Below, piece after piece: positions 31,755 through 40,148 of a DNA stretch of 64,000 bases (the first letter of the stretch is position 1; every line of letters begins with the position of its first letter). Origin of the DNA: Negativicutes bacterium (lineage in GTDB: Bacteria; Bacillota_C; Negativicutes; Sporomusales_B; JARLHX01); assembly GCA_031292035.1 (NCBI GenBank), contig JARLHX010000125.1:11763-75762 (forward strand). The letters run 5' to 3'. A program made the position numbers and the translations under genes. The notes beneath the pieces were generated by a model. That model was given only the letters and a program-made list of their open reading frames with translations. It did no database searches and had not been told where the DNA came from.

Positions 31755-34508
31755 ATGCAAAAGAAAGTCCTGAATATCAATGGATTGACAAGGACGTTAA
31801 TTGCCGACCCGGAAGCCAGCCTGGCCAGCGTGCTAAGGGAACAGCTCCTGCTGACCGGCTGCAAGGTGGGCTGTAATCAAGGTCAATGCGGCAGCTGCTC
31901 GATTCTTCTGGACGGAAAAGTTATTCGCTCCTGCGTGGTCAAGATGAGCAAAGTGGCGGATGATGCAAAGATCGTAACCATTGAAGGGATCGGGACTTCA
32001 GAGCAACTTCATCCGTTGCAAGTTGCCTGGATGGCATACGGTTGCGCGCAGTGCGGTTTTTGCAGTCCGGGGTTTATTTTGTCAGCCAAGGGGCTGCTGG
32101 ATAATAACAATAATCCAACAAGGGAAGAAGTCCGGGACTGGTTTCAGAAGAATCGCAACGCTTGCCGCTGTACCGGCTACAAGCCGCTGGTAGATGCTGT
32201 CATGGCCGCTGCCAAAGTCATCCGCGGCGAAATGCTGAAAGAAGATTTGCTTTTCAAACCGGTCGGCAATAAAATCTACGGCACGACCTATCATCGTCCC
32301 TCGGCGATTCGGAAGGTCACAGGCACTTGGGATTTCGGGGCCGATATCGCTCTTCAGATGCCGCCGGGAACGTTGCGGCTGGCTTTGGTGCAGGCCGAAG
32401 TTTCTCACGCCAATATTAAGGGCATTGATCCTTCCGAAGCCGAGGCGATGCCTGGTGTTTATAAAGTGGTTACCCATAAGGATGTCAAAGGCAAAAACCG
32501 GATCACTGGCCTGATTACCTTCCCGACCAATAAGGGGGACGGCTGGGACCGCCCGATTCTTTGCGACGAGAAAGTATTCCAGTTCGGGGACGCCATCGCC
32601 ATCGTTTGTGCCGATACTGAGGAACATGCCAAGGCGGCGGCCGCGAAGGTCAAGGTTGAGCTGGAAGTGCTCCCGGCTTATATGAGTGCGCCTGCCGCAA
32701 TGGCTGCGGATGCCATGGAAATTCATCCTGGCACACCCAATATCTATTATGAGCAAGGCCTGATTAAAGGCGAAGATACCAAACCGATTATGGAAGCCCC
32801 AGATGTCGTAACTGTGGAAGTCGATACTTTCTGCAGCCGTCAGCCGCACCTTACCATTGAGCCTGACTGCGGCAACGCCTATATCGACGAGGAAGGCCGG
32901 CTTACCATCCACTCTAAGAGCATCGCCATCCATCTGCATCACGCCATGATTGTTGCCGGAATCGGCGTCGAACCGGAAAAGTGCCGTATTGTGCAAAATC
33001 CGACCGGCGGCACATTCGGTTATAAATTCAGCCCTACTATGGAAGCCCTGCTCGGCGTGGCCTGCCTCGCTACAGGCAAACCAGTCGCGCTGAATTACTC
33101 CATGTACCAGCATATTACTTATACCGGCAAGCGTTCGCCCGGCTTCGTCAAATGCAAGCTCGCCGCCGACAAAACCGGCAAACTGCTGGCAATGGAAAGT
33201 GATTGGACAATTGATCATGGCCCATACTCCGAGTTCGGCGATCTGCTCACCCAGCGCCAGGCTCAGTTTATCGGCGCCGGCTATGATATCCCGAGTATTC
33301 GCGGCAAAGGCCTCACGGTGTGCACCAACCATGCCTGGGGGTCTGCCTTCCGGGCCTACGGTTCGCCCCAAGCCTTCCTGGCATCAGAAATCGCTATGGA
33401 CGAGTTGGCCGAGAAGCTGGGAATCGATCCGCTGGAACTTCGTTTCCAGAATATTTATCGCCCGGGCGCGACAACGCCCACCCAACAGACGCCGGAGGTA
33501 TTTTGTTTCGAAGAAATGCTCAACAAACTCCGTCCCTTATGGCAGGCTGCGAAACAGCGCTGTAGCGAGCTTTCCACCCCGGATAAGAAACGCGGCGTAG
33601 GATTGTCGCTCGGCATTTACGGCTGCGGTCTCGACGGCCCGGATGGCTCGGTAGCCTGGGTTGAGCTGACCAAAGCCGGCGTATCGGTTGGCGTTTCCTG
33701 GCAGGACCACGGTCAAGGCGCGGACTTGGCGGCGTTGACTCATGCTCATGAAACCCTTCGCCAGGCCGGGTTCAAGCCCGAGCAAATCAAGCTTGTCATG
33801 AACGACACCGCCTTCAGTCCGGCCAGCGGACCATCTGGCGGCAGCCGGCAAAATGTAATGAGCGGCAACGCCATAAAGGTCGGCTGCGAGATGTTGCTCA
33901 ACGCAATGCGCAAGTCTGACGAGACTTTCCGCACCTATGACGAAATGGTCACCGAACATATTCCGCTCCGTTATGAGGGCAAGTGGGCCGCGTCGGCCTG
34001 CACGCCGTGCGATGCTGTGACCGGAAAAGGCGATCCGTTCGCCATCTATATGTATGAACTATTTATGCCGGAAGTCGAGGTCGATATTAAGACCGGCAAG
34101 GCCAAAGTCGTCAAGTTTACGACCATCGCCGACCTTGGGACCATCACCAACAAGACGACGGTCGACGGCCAGATTTATGGCGGTTTGGCGCAAGGCATCG
34201 GGCTTGCCCTCACCGAAGATTTTGAAGACCTCAAGAAACATACCAGCCTGGTTGGCTGCGGTCTGCCGTTTATCCAGGACATCCCGGATGATATTGAGAT
34301 TATCTACAATATCACACCTCGCGAGCTTGGCCCTTACGGCGCCGCCGGTGTAGGCGAGGCGCCGCTGACCGCCCCCCATCCGGCCATTCTGAACGCCATC
34401 TATAATGCCTGCGGCGTACGCATCTACGCAGTGCCGGCGTTGCCGGAAAAGATAAAAGCCGGGCTGGAACCGCTGGCGGGAAAAGAACAGGCTGCCACCG
34501 GTAAGTAA
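31755..34508 (+). CDS. mop: molybdenum aldehyde oxidoreductase, Mop type (single-chain xanthine-oxidase family)
   Basis: A 917-residue enzyme that oxidises aldehydes to carboxylates at a molybdopterin-cytosine-dinucleotide centre. It lines up almost end to end with Desulfovibrio gigas Mop (about 907 residues), as I remember that sequence. The first [2Fe-2S] cluster is Cys40, Cys45, Cys48 and Cys60, and the second is Cys100, Cys103, Cys137 and Cys139, the same numbering as D. gigas. The catalytic Glu is Glu868 in GVGEAPLTAPH. No FAD domain is present, as in Mop. Shared blocks include FPTNKGDGWDRPILCDEKVF. Cytoplasmic; ATG behind AAGGAGGG. Confidence 0.96.
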   Translation: MQKKVLNINGLTRTLIADPEASLASVLREQLLLTGCKVGCNQGQCGSCSILLDGKVIRSCVVKMSKVADDAKIVTIEGIGTSEQLHPLQVAWMAYGCAQCGFCSPGFILSAKGLLDNNNNPTREEVRDWFQKNRNACRCTGYKPLVDAVMAAAKVIRGEMLKEDLLFKPVGNKIYGTTYHRPSAIRKVTGTWDFGADIALQMPPGTLRLALVQAEVSHANIKGIDPSEAEAMPGVYKVVTHKDVKGKNRITGLITFPTNKGDGWDRPILCDEKVFQFGDAIAIVCADTEEHAKAAAAKVKVELEVLPAYMSAPAAMAADAMEIHPGTPNIYYEQGLIKGEDTKPIMEAPDVVTVEVDTFCSRQPHLTIEPDCGNAYIDEEGRLTIHSKSIAIHLHHAMIVAGIGVEPEKCRIVQNPTGGTFGYKFSPTMEALLGVACLATGKPVALNYSMYQHITYTGKRSPGFVKCKLAADKTGKLLAMESDWTIDHGPYSEFGDLLTQRQAQFIGAGYDIPSIRGKGLTVCTNHAWGSAFRAYGSPQAFLASEIAMDELAEKLGIDPLELRFQNIYRPGATTPTQQTPEVFCFEEMLNKLRPLWQAAKQRCSELSTPDKKRGVGLSLGIYGCGLDGPDGSVAWVELTKAGVSVGVSWQDHGQGADLAALTHAHETLRQAGFKPEQIKLVMNDTAFSPASGPSGGSRQNVMSGNAIKVGCEMLLNAMRKSDETFRTYDEMVTEHIPLRYEGKWAASACTPCDAVTGKGDPFAIYMYELFMPEVEVDIKTGKAKVVKFTTIADLGTITNKTTVDGQIYGGLAQGIGLALTEDFEDLKKHTSLVGCGLPFIQDIPDDIEIIYNITPRELGPYGAAGVGEAPLTAPHPAILNAIYNACGVRIYAVPALPEKIKAGLEPLAGKEQAATGK

Positions 34509-34523
34509 CACGCTTTAGGCCAA

Positions 34524-34574
34524 AAACCTAAAACGAACTGGAAAACCATTCGGCTTTCAGTTCGTTTTAGGTTT
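34524..34574 (+). terminator. strong stem-loop between mop and the next gene (attenuator or mRNA stabiliser)
   Basis: A perfect 17-bp stem (AAACCTAAAACGAACTG and complement) with a 17-base loop, but no T tract: the stem is followed by CCCCTTAGGGGG. That second small palindrome contains the ribosome-binding site of the gene at 34593. Partial termination or RNA processing is more likely than full termination. Confidence 0.65.
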
Positions 34575-34592
34575 CCCCTTAGGGGGAACAGT

Positions 34593-36959
34593 TTGTCAAA
34601 ATCTATCAGGAAACGAGCGAATGGTATGGACCAAAAATGGTTGCGCGAACGGGAAGGGCGCTGTGTCCAAGACAATCCGCCAGGCTGCACCGCCGGCTGT
34701 CCCGTCCATGTGGATGTACGCGGCATGGTTGTTGCTGTCCGCAAGGGCGATTACGCGGCAGGCTTTGCCTTGTTTCACAAAATGGTACCTTTTCCGGGGA
34801 TTATCAGCAGAGTTTGCGATCAACCCTGCCAAGAGGATTGCAAACGCAAAGAAATTGACGATCCTATTTTTATTAACGCCTTAGAAAGAATCTGTGTTGA
34901 CTGTAACGATAAATCCAGACTCCCAATCGCCGCTCTTGCGATTAGAAACAAAACAGTGGCAGTCGTAGGTGCGGGGTTGAGCGGCTTAACTGCGGCCTTG
35001 GAGCTTAACCGCAAAGGATACGCGGTAGTTATCTTTGAAGCGACAGACTGCCTGGGGGGGAGTATCAGGGAATTTCCGGAACGTAAGCTGCCGCGGCAAT
35101 GGATCGAAGATGACTTTGCTGTTTTCGACCACATTGGGGTTGCGATTAAATATAAGACGGCAATTAGCGACCAGGACCATTCCGGACGGTCTTTTGCCAG
35201 TCTCTGCGAAGGATATGACGCCGTTTATCTGGGTGTAGGCTGCAAGGAGGTGATTCCTCTAGATGTAGAGTTTCTAGCTGATGGCGAAGGTTTGGTGACA
35301 ATCGACCCGCTGACGCTAGCAACAAGGCACCCCAAGGTTTTTGCAGGAGGCAGCTTGCGGCTGGGGGGCCAATGCCGGTCGCCGATTGCGTCAATCGCTG
35401 ACGGTAAAATTGCCGCAAATTCGATTGACCGGTTCTTACAAAACGCGTCACTTACTGCCAACAGGGAAAAAGAAGGACGGTACACGACTTCGCTTTATAC
35501 CAATATTGAGGGGGTGCAGGCCGAATCACAGGTGGCAGTTAGTAACCCAATTAACGGCTATACCAAAGAGGAGGCTTCGCTGGAAGCAGGACGCTGCCTG
35601 TTATGCGAATGCCGCGAGTGTGTGAAGGCTTGCGAATATCTGGCGCACTATGGTTCTTATCCCAAACGGTATGTCCGGGAAGTATACAATAATTTATCGA
35701 TTGTCATGGGAATTCATCACGCCAACAAGATGATCAACACTTGCAGTTTATGCGGTCTTTGCAGCGAGATTTGTCCCGGAAAAATGGACATGAGCGAGGT
35801 ATGCCGGCAGGCGCGGCAAAGGATGGTTCAAAGAGGCAAGATGCCGCCTTCGGCACATGACTTTGCCTTACGGGATATGCGCTTTAGCAGCAGCGATCAT
35901 TTTGCGCTAGCCAGGCATCAGCCCGGCTTTACGTCCAGCCGGGTGGTGTTTTATCCTGGTTGTCAGTTCGCGGCGTCTTCCCCCCAAGCGGTAAAGAGAA
36001 TGTATGAATTTCTCTGTGAAAAAATAGATGGCGGCGTCGGGCTGATGCTGGGCTGCTGCGGGGCTCCGGCCAATTGGGCCGGGCAAGAGGAGCTGTTTCA
36101 GGAAACACTGCAACATACGGAAAGGGATTGGCGCGACTTAGGCAGGCCTCTAGTAATCACTGCTTGTCCGACCTGCTTTAGTATGTTTCATCATAATCTG
36201 CCGGAATTGTCGGTGGAGACGGTATGGACGCTGCTTGATCGCATCGGCTTGCCGGATGATGCTGGCTTTGCGTCTTCGCCCCGTCTGCTGACGGTCCATG
36301 ACAGCTGTACGACCCGGCATGAAGGACAGCTCCAGAAGAGTGTGCGCAACATTCTGTGCAAATTGGGCCATGAGATTGAAGAACTGCCCCATAGCCGCGA
36401 CCGCACGGTATGCTGTGGCTATGGCGGTTTGATGCTTTACGCCAACCCGGAAATTGCGCATAAGGTAATTGACCGGCGGATCAAAGAAAGCAACAGAGAC
36501 TATCTCACCTACTGTGCCATGTGTCGCGACAACTTTGCCGCTCAGGGCAAGCGGACTTTTTATCTTTCCGACCTGGTCTTCGCGACTGATGCGGAAAAGT
36601 TAGCAAAGCAAGAAGTTCCTGGTTATTCCGAGCGCCAGGAAAATCGGGTCAGGCTAAAAAGGTCGTTATTGCGGGAGGTTTGGGGTGACAGGGTGGAAGA
36701 GCCGCAGGCTGAGGTCAGGATTGCTTTTTCGGCGAGTGTCAGAAGCTCGATGGAAGACAGGATGATTTTGGTGGAGGATGTTACCAAGGTCATTGTGCAT
36801 GCGGAGAAGACCGGGGATAAGATGGAAGATGTGACCAGCGGTCACTATATAGCCTATTTCCGGCCGGTCAGCGTAACCTACTGGGTAGAGTATTCGCCAC
36901 AGGAGGACGGTTTCTTGGTCCACAATACCTACAGCCATAGAATAGAAATTCTCGCATAG
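34593..36959 (+). CDS. multi-domain Fe-S flavoprotein: GltD-like NAD(P)/FAD oxidoreductase fused to ferredoxin and HdrB-like CCG domains
   Basis: A 788-residue fusion. Residues 25-95 form a GltD-type Fe-S entry domain (CTAGCPVHVDVRG, CDQPCQEDC). A Rossmann FAD site is at about 121 (VAVVGAGLSGLTAALELN). Two ferredoxin-like Cys groups are at about 334 (CLLCECRECVKAC) and 384 (CSLCGLCSEICPG). Two CCG domains follow (YPGCQFAA at 451 to GCCGAPANWAG; HDSCTTRHEG at 568 to VCCGYGG). The last 85 residues are an unrecognised beta-rich domain. Next to mop, it likely passes electrons between the aldehyde oxidoreductase and NAD(P), ferredoxin or a thiol partner. TTG start behind AGGGGG, preferred over the ATG at 34626. 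Confidence 0.88.
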   Translation: MSKSIRKRANGMDQKWLREREGRCVQDNPPGCTAGCPVHVDVRGMVVAVRKGDYAAGFALFHKMVPFPGIISRVCDQPCQEDCKRKEIDDPIFINALERICVDCNDKSRLPIAALAIRNKTVAVVGAGLSGLTAALELNRKGYAVVIFEATDCLGGSIREFPERKLPRQWIEDDFAVFDHIGVAIKYKTAISDQDHSGRSFASLCEGYDAVYLGVGCKEVIPLDVEFLADGEGLVTIDPLTLATRHPKVFAGGSLRLGGQCRSPIASIADGKIAANSIDRFLQNASLTANREKEGRYTTSLYTNIEGVQAESQVAVSNPINGYTKEEASLEAGRCLLCECRECVKACEYLAHYGSYPKRYVREVYNNLSIVMGIHHANKMINTCSLCGLCSEICPGKMDMSEVCRQARQRMVQRGKMPPSAHDFALRDMRFSSSDHFALARHQPGFTSSRVVFYPGCQFAASSPQAVKRMYEFLCEKIDGGVGLMLGCCGAPANWAGQEELFQETLQHTERDWRDLGRPLVITACPTCFSMFHHNLPELSVETVWTLLDRIGLPDDAGFASSPRLLTVHDSCTTRHEGQLQKSVRNILCKLGHEIEELPHSRDRTVCCGYGGLMLYANPEIAHKVIDRRIKESNRDYLTYCAMCRDNFAAQGKRTFYLSDLVFATDAEKLAKQEVPGYSERQENRVRLKRSLLREVWGDRVEEPQAEVRIAFSASVRSSMEDRMILVEDVTKVIVHAEKTGDKMEDVTSGHYIAYFRPVSVTYWVEYSPQEDGFLVHNTYSHRIEILA

Positions 36960-36971
36960 TGAGGGAGCCAG

Positions 36972-37178
36972 ATGAGTGACGAGACAAGTCGGCAGCAGAA
37001 TATCGTTTGTGTTAAGTGCGGCATTCACTTGACACTGGGGAAGGTAACACTGTCTTATCTGGGCAGCAATTTTCCGGTTGACCTTTATAAGTGCCCAGAG
37101 TGCGGATTGGTTTATATTCCCGAGGAATTGGCCAGAGGGAAGATGCAAAAGGTGGAAGCGGCCTTGGAGGATAAATGA
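36972..37178 (+). CDS. small zinc-ribbon/rubredoxin-like redox protein (DVU_1557-like)
   Basis: A 68-residue protein with two CxxC knuckles, CVKCGIH near residue 13 and CPECGLVYIPEELA near residue 41, about 28 residues apart. It resembles small putative redox proteins encoded next to Mop-type genes in Desulfovibrio, which I recall under the placeholder name DVU_1557 family. It could bind Zn or Fe and serve as electron or metal carrier. ATG start with GAGGGAG upstream, 12 bp after the flavoprotein gene. Confidence 0.8.
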   Translation: MSDETSRQQNIVCVKCGIHLTLGKVTLSYLGSNFPVDLYKCPECGLVYIPEELARGKMQKVEAALEDK

Positions 37179-37241
37179 CACGTCGGAGTGGTGGTAGCTG
37201 CCTCGTGACAGAAACGTCTTCCGGTGAAAGGATGGAGTGCA

Positions 37242-37409
37242 TTGAATTACACATGCCCGCGCTGCACAACCGACCTGAAAAATGGCCTCCTTTATAAATG
37301 TGTACGCTGTTTTAGCGTATATTGCAAAGATTGTCCAGAGACAGGCGGCGGCAACCTGTGCCCGAAATGCGGAATGTCGCAGCGGATGCTGATTACGGCG
37401 GAAAAATAA
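37242..37409 (+). CDS. small double zinc-ribbon protein
   Basis: A 55-residue, cysteine-dense protein: CPRC, CVRC, CKDC and CPKCGMS, eight cysteines in four pairs, enough for two metal sites. It is the second tiny cysteine protein in the mop operon and is not similar in sequence to the first. TTG start at 37242 has GGATGGAG upstream; a GTG at 37224 would add six residues but lacks a site. Possible roles are Zn/Fe binding or a scaffold for the radical SAM protein. Function unknown. Confidence 0.7.
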   Translation: MNYTCPRCTTDLKNGLLYKCVRCFSVYCKDCPETGGGNLCPKCGMSQRMLITAEK

Positions 37410-37425
37410 GGCAGGTGGTAGGGAT

Positions 37426-37884
37426 ATGATGTCCAGAAGTGCTCCACCCGGACTGAACCAAGACATCACCGCCCTTTGCCACGAGATGTGGGCAAGGCTG
37501 GCGGATCATCCTGCCGCAAGTTACACTGAGCTATTGGCCTGGTGGCAGGAGGTGCACAATATTTATCTTGAAACAGCAGCCACGAAGCTTGCGCAATGGG
37601 CTGAAAGACAGGATACAGCTGGAGAGGAGGGAGTCATTGATAAGATTGAGGCTGATTCGATTACTGTTGAAATTGTCGATAAGAATACCGGAAAAATCCT
37701 TCGGCGCGTTTTCCCGGTAAAATACTACGAAACAGGCAACGGCGTGATATTGTCAGGAGAGGCGCTGGACGGGACCCCCTCTCGGATCACCTTCTTTTCG
37801 GATACCGCTTTGGCTACAATACAGGATCTGTTTGGCCAGGGGCCGGACGCTCCCCGGTGCCGAAAAACAGAACGAGATTTTTAA
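37426..37884 (+). CDS. hypothetical protein of the mop cluster
   Basis: A 152-residue soluble protein, helical for the first 65 residues (CHEMWARLADHPA, ELLAWWQEVHNIYLETAATK). A small beta-rich domain of about 70 residues follows (DSITVEIVDKNTGKILRRVF, YYETGNGVILSGEALDG). Not recognised. From memory, the comparable Desulfovibrio neighbourhood has a methyltransferase (TrsM, DVU_1556) among these genes; this protein lacks SAM-binding motifs and is not that enzyme. ATG behind AGGTGG. Confidence 0.7.
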   Translation: MMSRSAPPGLNQDITALCHEMWARLADHPAASYTELLAWWQEVHNIYLETAATKLAQWAERQDTAGEEGVIDKIEADSITVEIVDKNTGKILRRVFPVKYYETGNGVILSGEALDGTPSRITFFSDTALATIQDLFGQGPDAPRCRKTERDF

Positions 37885-37936
37885 ATCGACGAATTGATAC
37901 AGCAAAAGTGCCCTAAATAGAATCTCGGGAGGATGT

Positions 37937-39004
37937 ATGAAGAGGTTTTTTCGGCAAATGGCAGATCTTCTGCAAAACCAAGAAAGTTTTGTGGTGGCGA
38001 CCATTTTTGATAAAACTGGCTCTGCGCCCCGGACCGCCGGCACGAAGATGGTGATTCGGCAGAATGGTTCGATTGTCGGCACGATTGGCGGGGGGCGGCT
38101 GGAAGGGGAGGCCATACGGCTTGCCGGCGAGGTGCTGCTATCCGGACAAAGCGTGATTCAGTCCTTCAACCTTACTGGCGAGGATGTCGCCGGCATGGAT
38201 ATGATCTGCGGCGGACAAGGCGAGATATTATTGGATTTCATCGACGCTGGCGATGAAAGCAACCACGAGATTTACCAGAAGGCAGCCGAAATACTGGGGC
38301 AGCGGGGGAAGGCCTGGCTTATCACTGCGCTGGGGAGCAACAACAGGCAGTCTGACTGCTGTCCGATCCGGCAACAATGTCTGGTGAAGCAGGATGGTAC
38401 TATGATTGGTCGGTTCGAAAGCCACCCTGAATTCCTCGCAAAGCTTATCGCCGGACCGGCTAAGATATCCATTCATGCAGAAGTTTTCGACAATCAGCGC
38501 TTTTTGGTGGAACCCATCCGCCCTGCAGGAACAGTCTATATTTTTGGCGCCGGTCATGTATCTCAGAAGATCGCACCGCTGTGCGAGACGGTCGGATTTC
38601 GGACAGTAGTTTTGGATGACCGCTCGGAATTTGCCAACCGCGAGCGATTTCCCGAGGCTGCGGAAATCATCTTGCTGGAATCATTCCAGAGTCTCCCTGA
38701 GCTTGCTGTGGACGAAGATAGTTATTTGGTTATTGTCACCCGAGGACATTTGCACGATAAAACCATCCTGGAATGGTCACTCCGGACTCCGGCCGGTTAT
38801 ATCGGCATGATCGGCAGCCGGAGGAAACGCGACAAGGTCTATGCCGCCTTGGCTGAACAGGGCTATGGCCAGAGGGATTTCGACAGGGTTTATTCACCTA
38901 TTGGCACAAATATCGGCGCAGAGACACCGGAGGAATTGGCGGTAAGTATTGTCGGCGAATTAATCAAAGTGCGGGCGGAACGGGAAAATGAGCAAAGACA
39001 GTAG
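37937..39004 (+). CDS. xdhC: XdhC/CoxI-family molybdoenzyme maturation protein
   Basis: A 355-residue protein. The N-terminal XdhC/CoxI domain shows ATIFDKTGSAPRTAGTKMVI and TIGGGRLEGEA; the C-terminal XdhC Rossmann domain shows YIFGAGHVSQKIAPLCETVG, VTRGHLHDK and YIGMIGSRRK. XdhC proteins bind the molybdenum cofactor, help sulfurate it and load it into xanthine-oxidase-family enzymes. Here the client is presumably the Mop protein. ATG start behind GGGAGGATG. Its end overlaps the next gene by 17 bp. Confidence 0.93.
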   Translation: MKRFFRQMADLLQNQESFVVATIFDKTGSAPRTAGTKMVIRQNGSIVGTIGGGRLEGEAIRLAGEVLLSGQSVIQSFNLTGEDVAGMDMICGGQGEILLDFIDAGDESNHEIYQKAAEILGQRGKAWLITALGSNNRQSDCCPIRQQCLVKQDGTMIGRFESHPEFLAKLIAGPAKISIHAEVFDNQRFLVEPIRPAGTVYIFGAGHVSQKIAPLCETVGFRTVVLDDRSEFANRERFPEAAEIILLESFQSLPELAVDEDSYLVIVTRGHLHDKTILEWSLRTPAGYIGMIGSRRKRDKVYAALAEQGYGQRDFDRVYSPIGTNIGAETPEELAVSIVGELIKVRAERENEQRQ

Positions 39005-40145
39005 GTTTGCTGCCCTGATACTGGCAGCCGGTTATTCGTCGCGGGCGCCGGGGTTTAAGCCGCTACTGCCTTTGGGCGAGCGCACGGTAATCGAAGCCGC
39101 AATAACCAGCTTTCGGCAAGCAGGTATAGGCGACATTATGGTAGTGGTAGGCCATCGGGCTGACGAGTTGCTGCCGGTGCTGGCTAATCTGGAGGCGCGG
39201 CCTGTTTTAAATGAATGGTGTGACAAAGGGATGTTTTCTTCGGTAGTCACCGGGGTACGGGCTCTCCGGCCGGAGGTGGAAGCGTTTTTTTTGCTGCCTG
39301 CCGACATGCCGCTGATAAGGAGCCACACCATCAGGCTATTGGTCCGGGCGCATAAAATGCTGGGGGCGGATGTCAACTATCCTGTTTTTCAAGGCCGCCG
39401 GGGGCATCCACCGCTTATTTCCTCTCGCCTGTTGCCAGCTATTTTAGCGTGGAACCGGCCGGAAGGATTGCGCCCGCTTTTGGAGCAGTATGAGTCAAAG
39501 GCATATGAGGTGGATGTGCTGGATGAAGGGGTACTGATGGATATCGACACACCTCAGGACTACCATATGGTTGGTGAGTGTTATAGCCGCCGCTATCTTC
39601 CCACCCGGAACGAATGTGAGGCAATTATGACAAAGATGACTGTGCCGGATATGGTGGCGCGGCACGGCAGATTGGTGGCCGAGGTGGCTTGGGGACTGGC
39701 AGAGCAATTGAATCAGATCAGTCCCGGGCTTGATGCCAATCTGGTCATGGCGGCGGGATTATTGCACGATTTGGCTAAAGGAAAACCTGATCATGCCAGT
39801 CGCGGGGCGAGAATGCTGAGGAGGCTGGGCTACCCGAGAGTGGCGGAGATCGTCGCCTGTCACACCGACATCGTCTGGCAGGATAACCAGTTGCTAAACG
39901 AAGCGGCGATCGTCTATCTGGCAGATAAATTGGTATTGAAAGACCGTATTGTCTCCATCGAAGAGCGATTTCAATGTTCTCTGGCAAAGTTCGCGGCTGA
40001 CGAGGATGCCTTGCTGGCCATTCGCGGGCGACAGGAAAAGACGCAAGCCATTATAAAGAAGATAGAGCAACTGCTGGGGCTGGATCTGGCGGCGGCCATC
40101 GCGGCTGAGACCAAATCCCGCAGATTGCCCTGGGAAGGTAGATGA
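38988..40145 (+). CDS. MobA/MocA-like nucleotidyltransferase fused to HD domain (DVU_1551-like)
   Basis: A 385-residue fusion. Residues 1-195 are a MobA-like NTP transferase (ALILAAGYSSRAPGFKPLLP, then LLPADMPLIRS with the metal-binding Asp), as in MocA, which adds CMP to molybdopterin. Residues 210-370 are an HD-type hydrolase domain (AAGLLHDLAKGKPDH, HTDIVWQDNQ). NCBI uses the placeholder DVU_1551 family for such fusions, as I recall. The likely product is the cytosine dinucleotide form of the cofactor needed by Mop. The HD part may cleave a nucleotide or phosphoester. It overlaps xdhC, so it is co-translated. Confidence 0.88.
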   Translation: MSKDSRFAALILAAGYSSRAPGFKPLLPLGERTVIEAAITSFRQAGIGDIMVVVGHRADELLPVLANLEARPVLNEWCDKGMFSSVVTGVRALRPEVEAFFLLPADMPLIRSHTIRLLVRAHKMLGADVNYPVFQGRRGHPPLISSRLLPAILAWNRPEGLRPLLEQYESKAYEVDVLDEGVLMDIDTPQDYHMVGECYSRRYLPTRNECEAIMTKMTVPDMVARHGRLVAEVAWGLAEQLNQISPGLDANLVMAAGLLHDLAKGKPDHASRGARMLRRLGYPRVAEIVACHTDIVWQDNQLLNEAAIVYLADKLVLKDRIVSIEERFQCSLAKFAADEDALLAIRGRQEKTQAIIKKIEQLLGLDLAAAIAAETKSRRLPWEGR

Positions 40146-40148
40146 GGG

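Noticed and set aside
32082..33371. Long minus-strand open frame of 429 codons inside mop
   Set aside because: Codon-bias shadow of the highly conserved mop coding strand; the plus-strand protein matches a known enzyme throughout.
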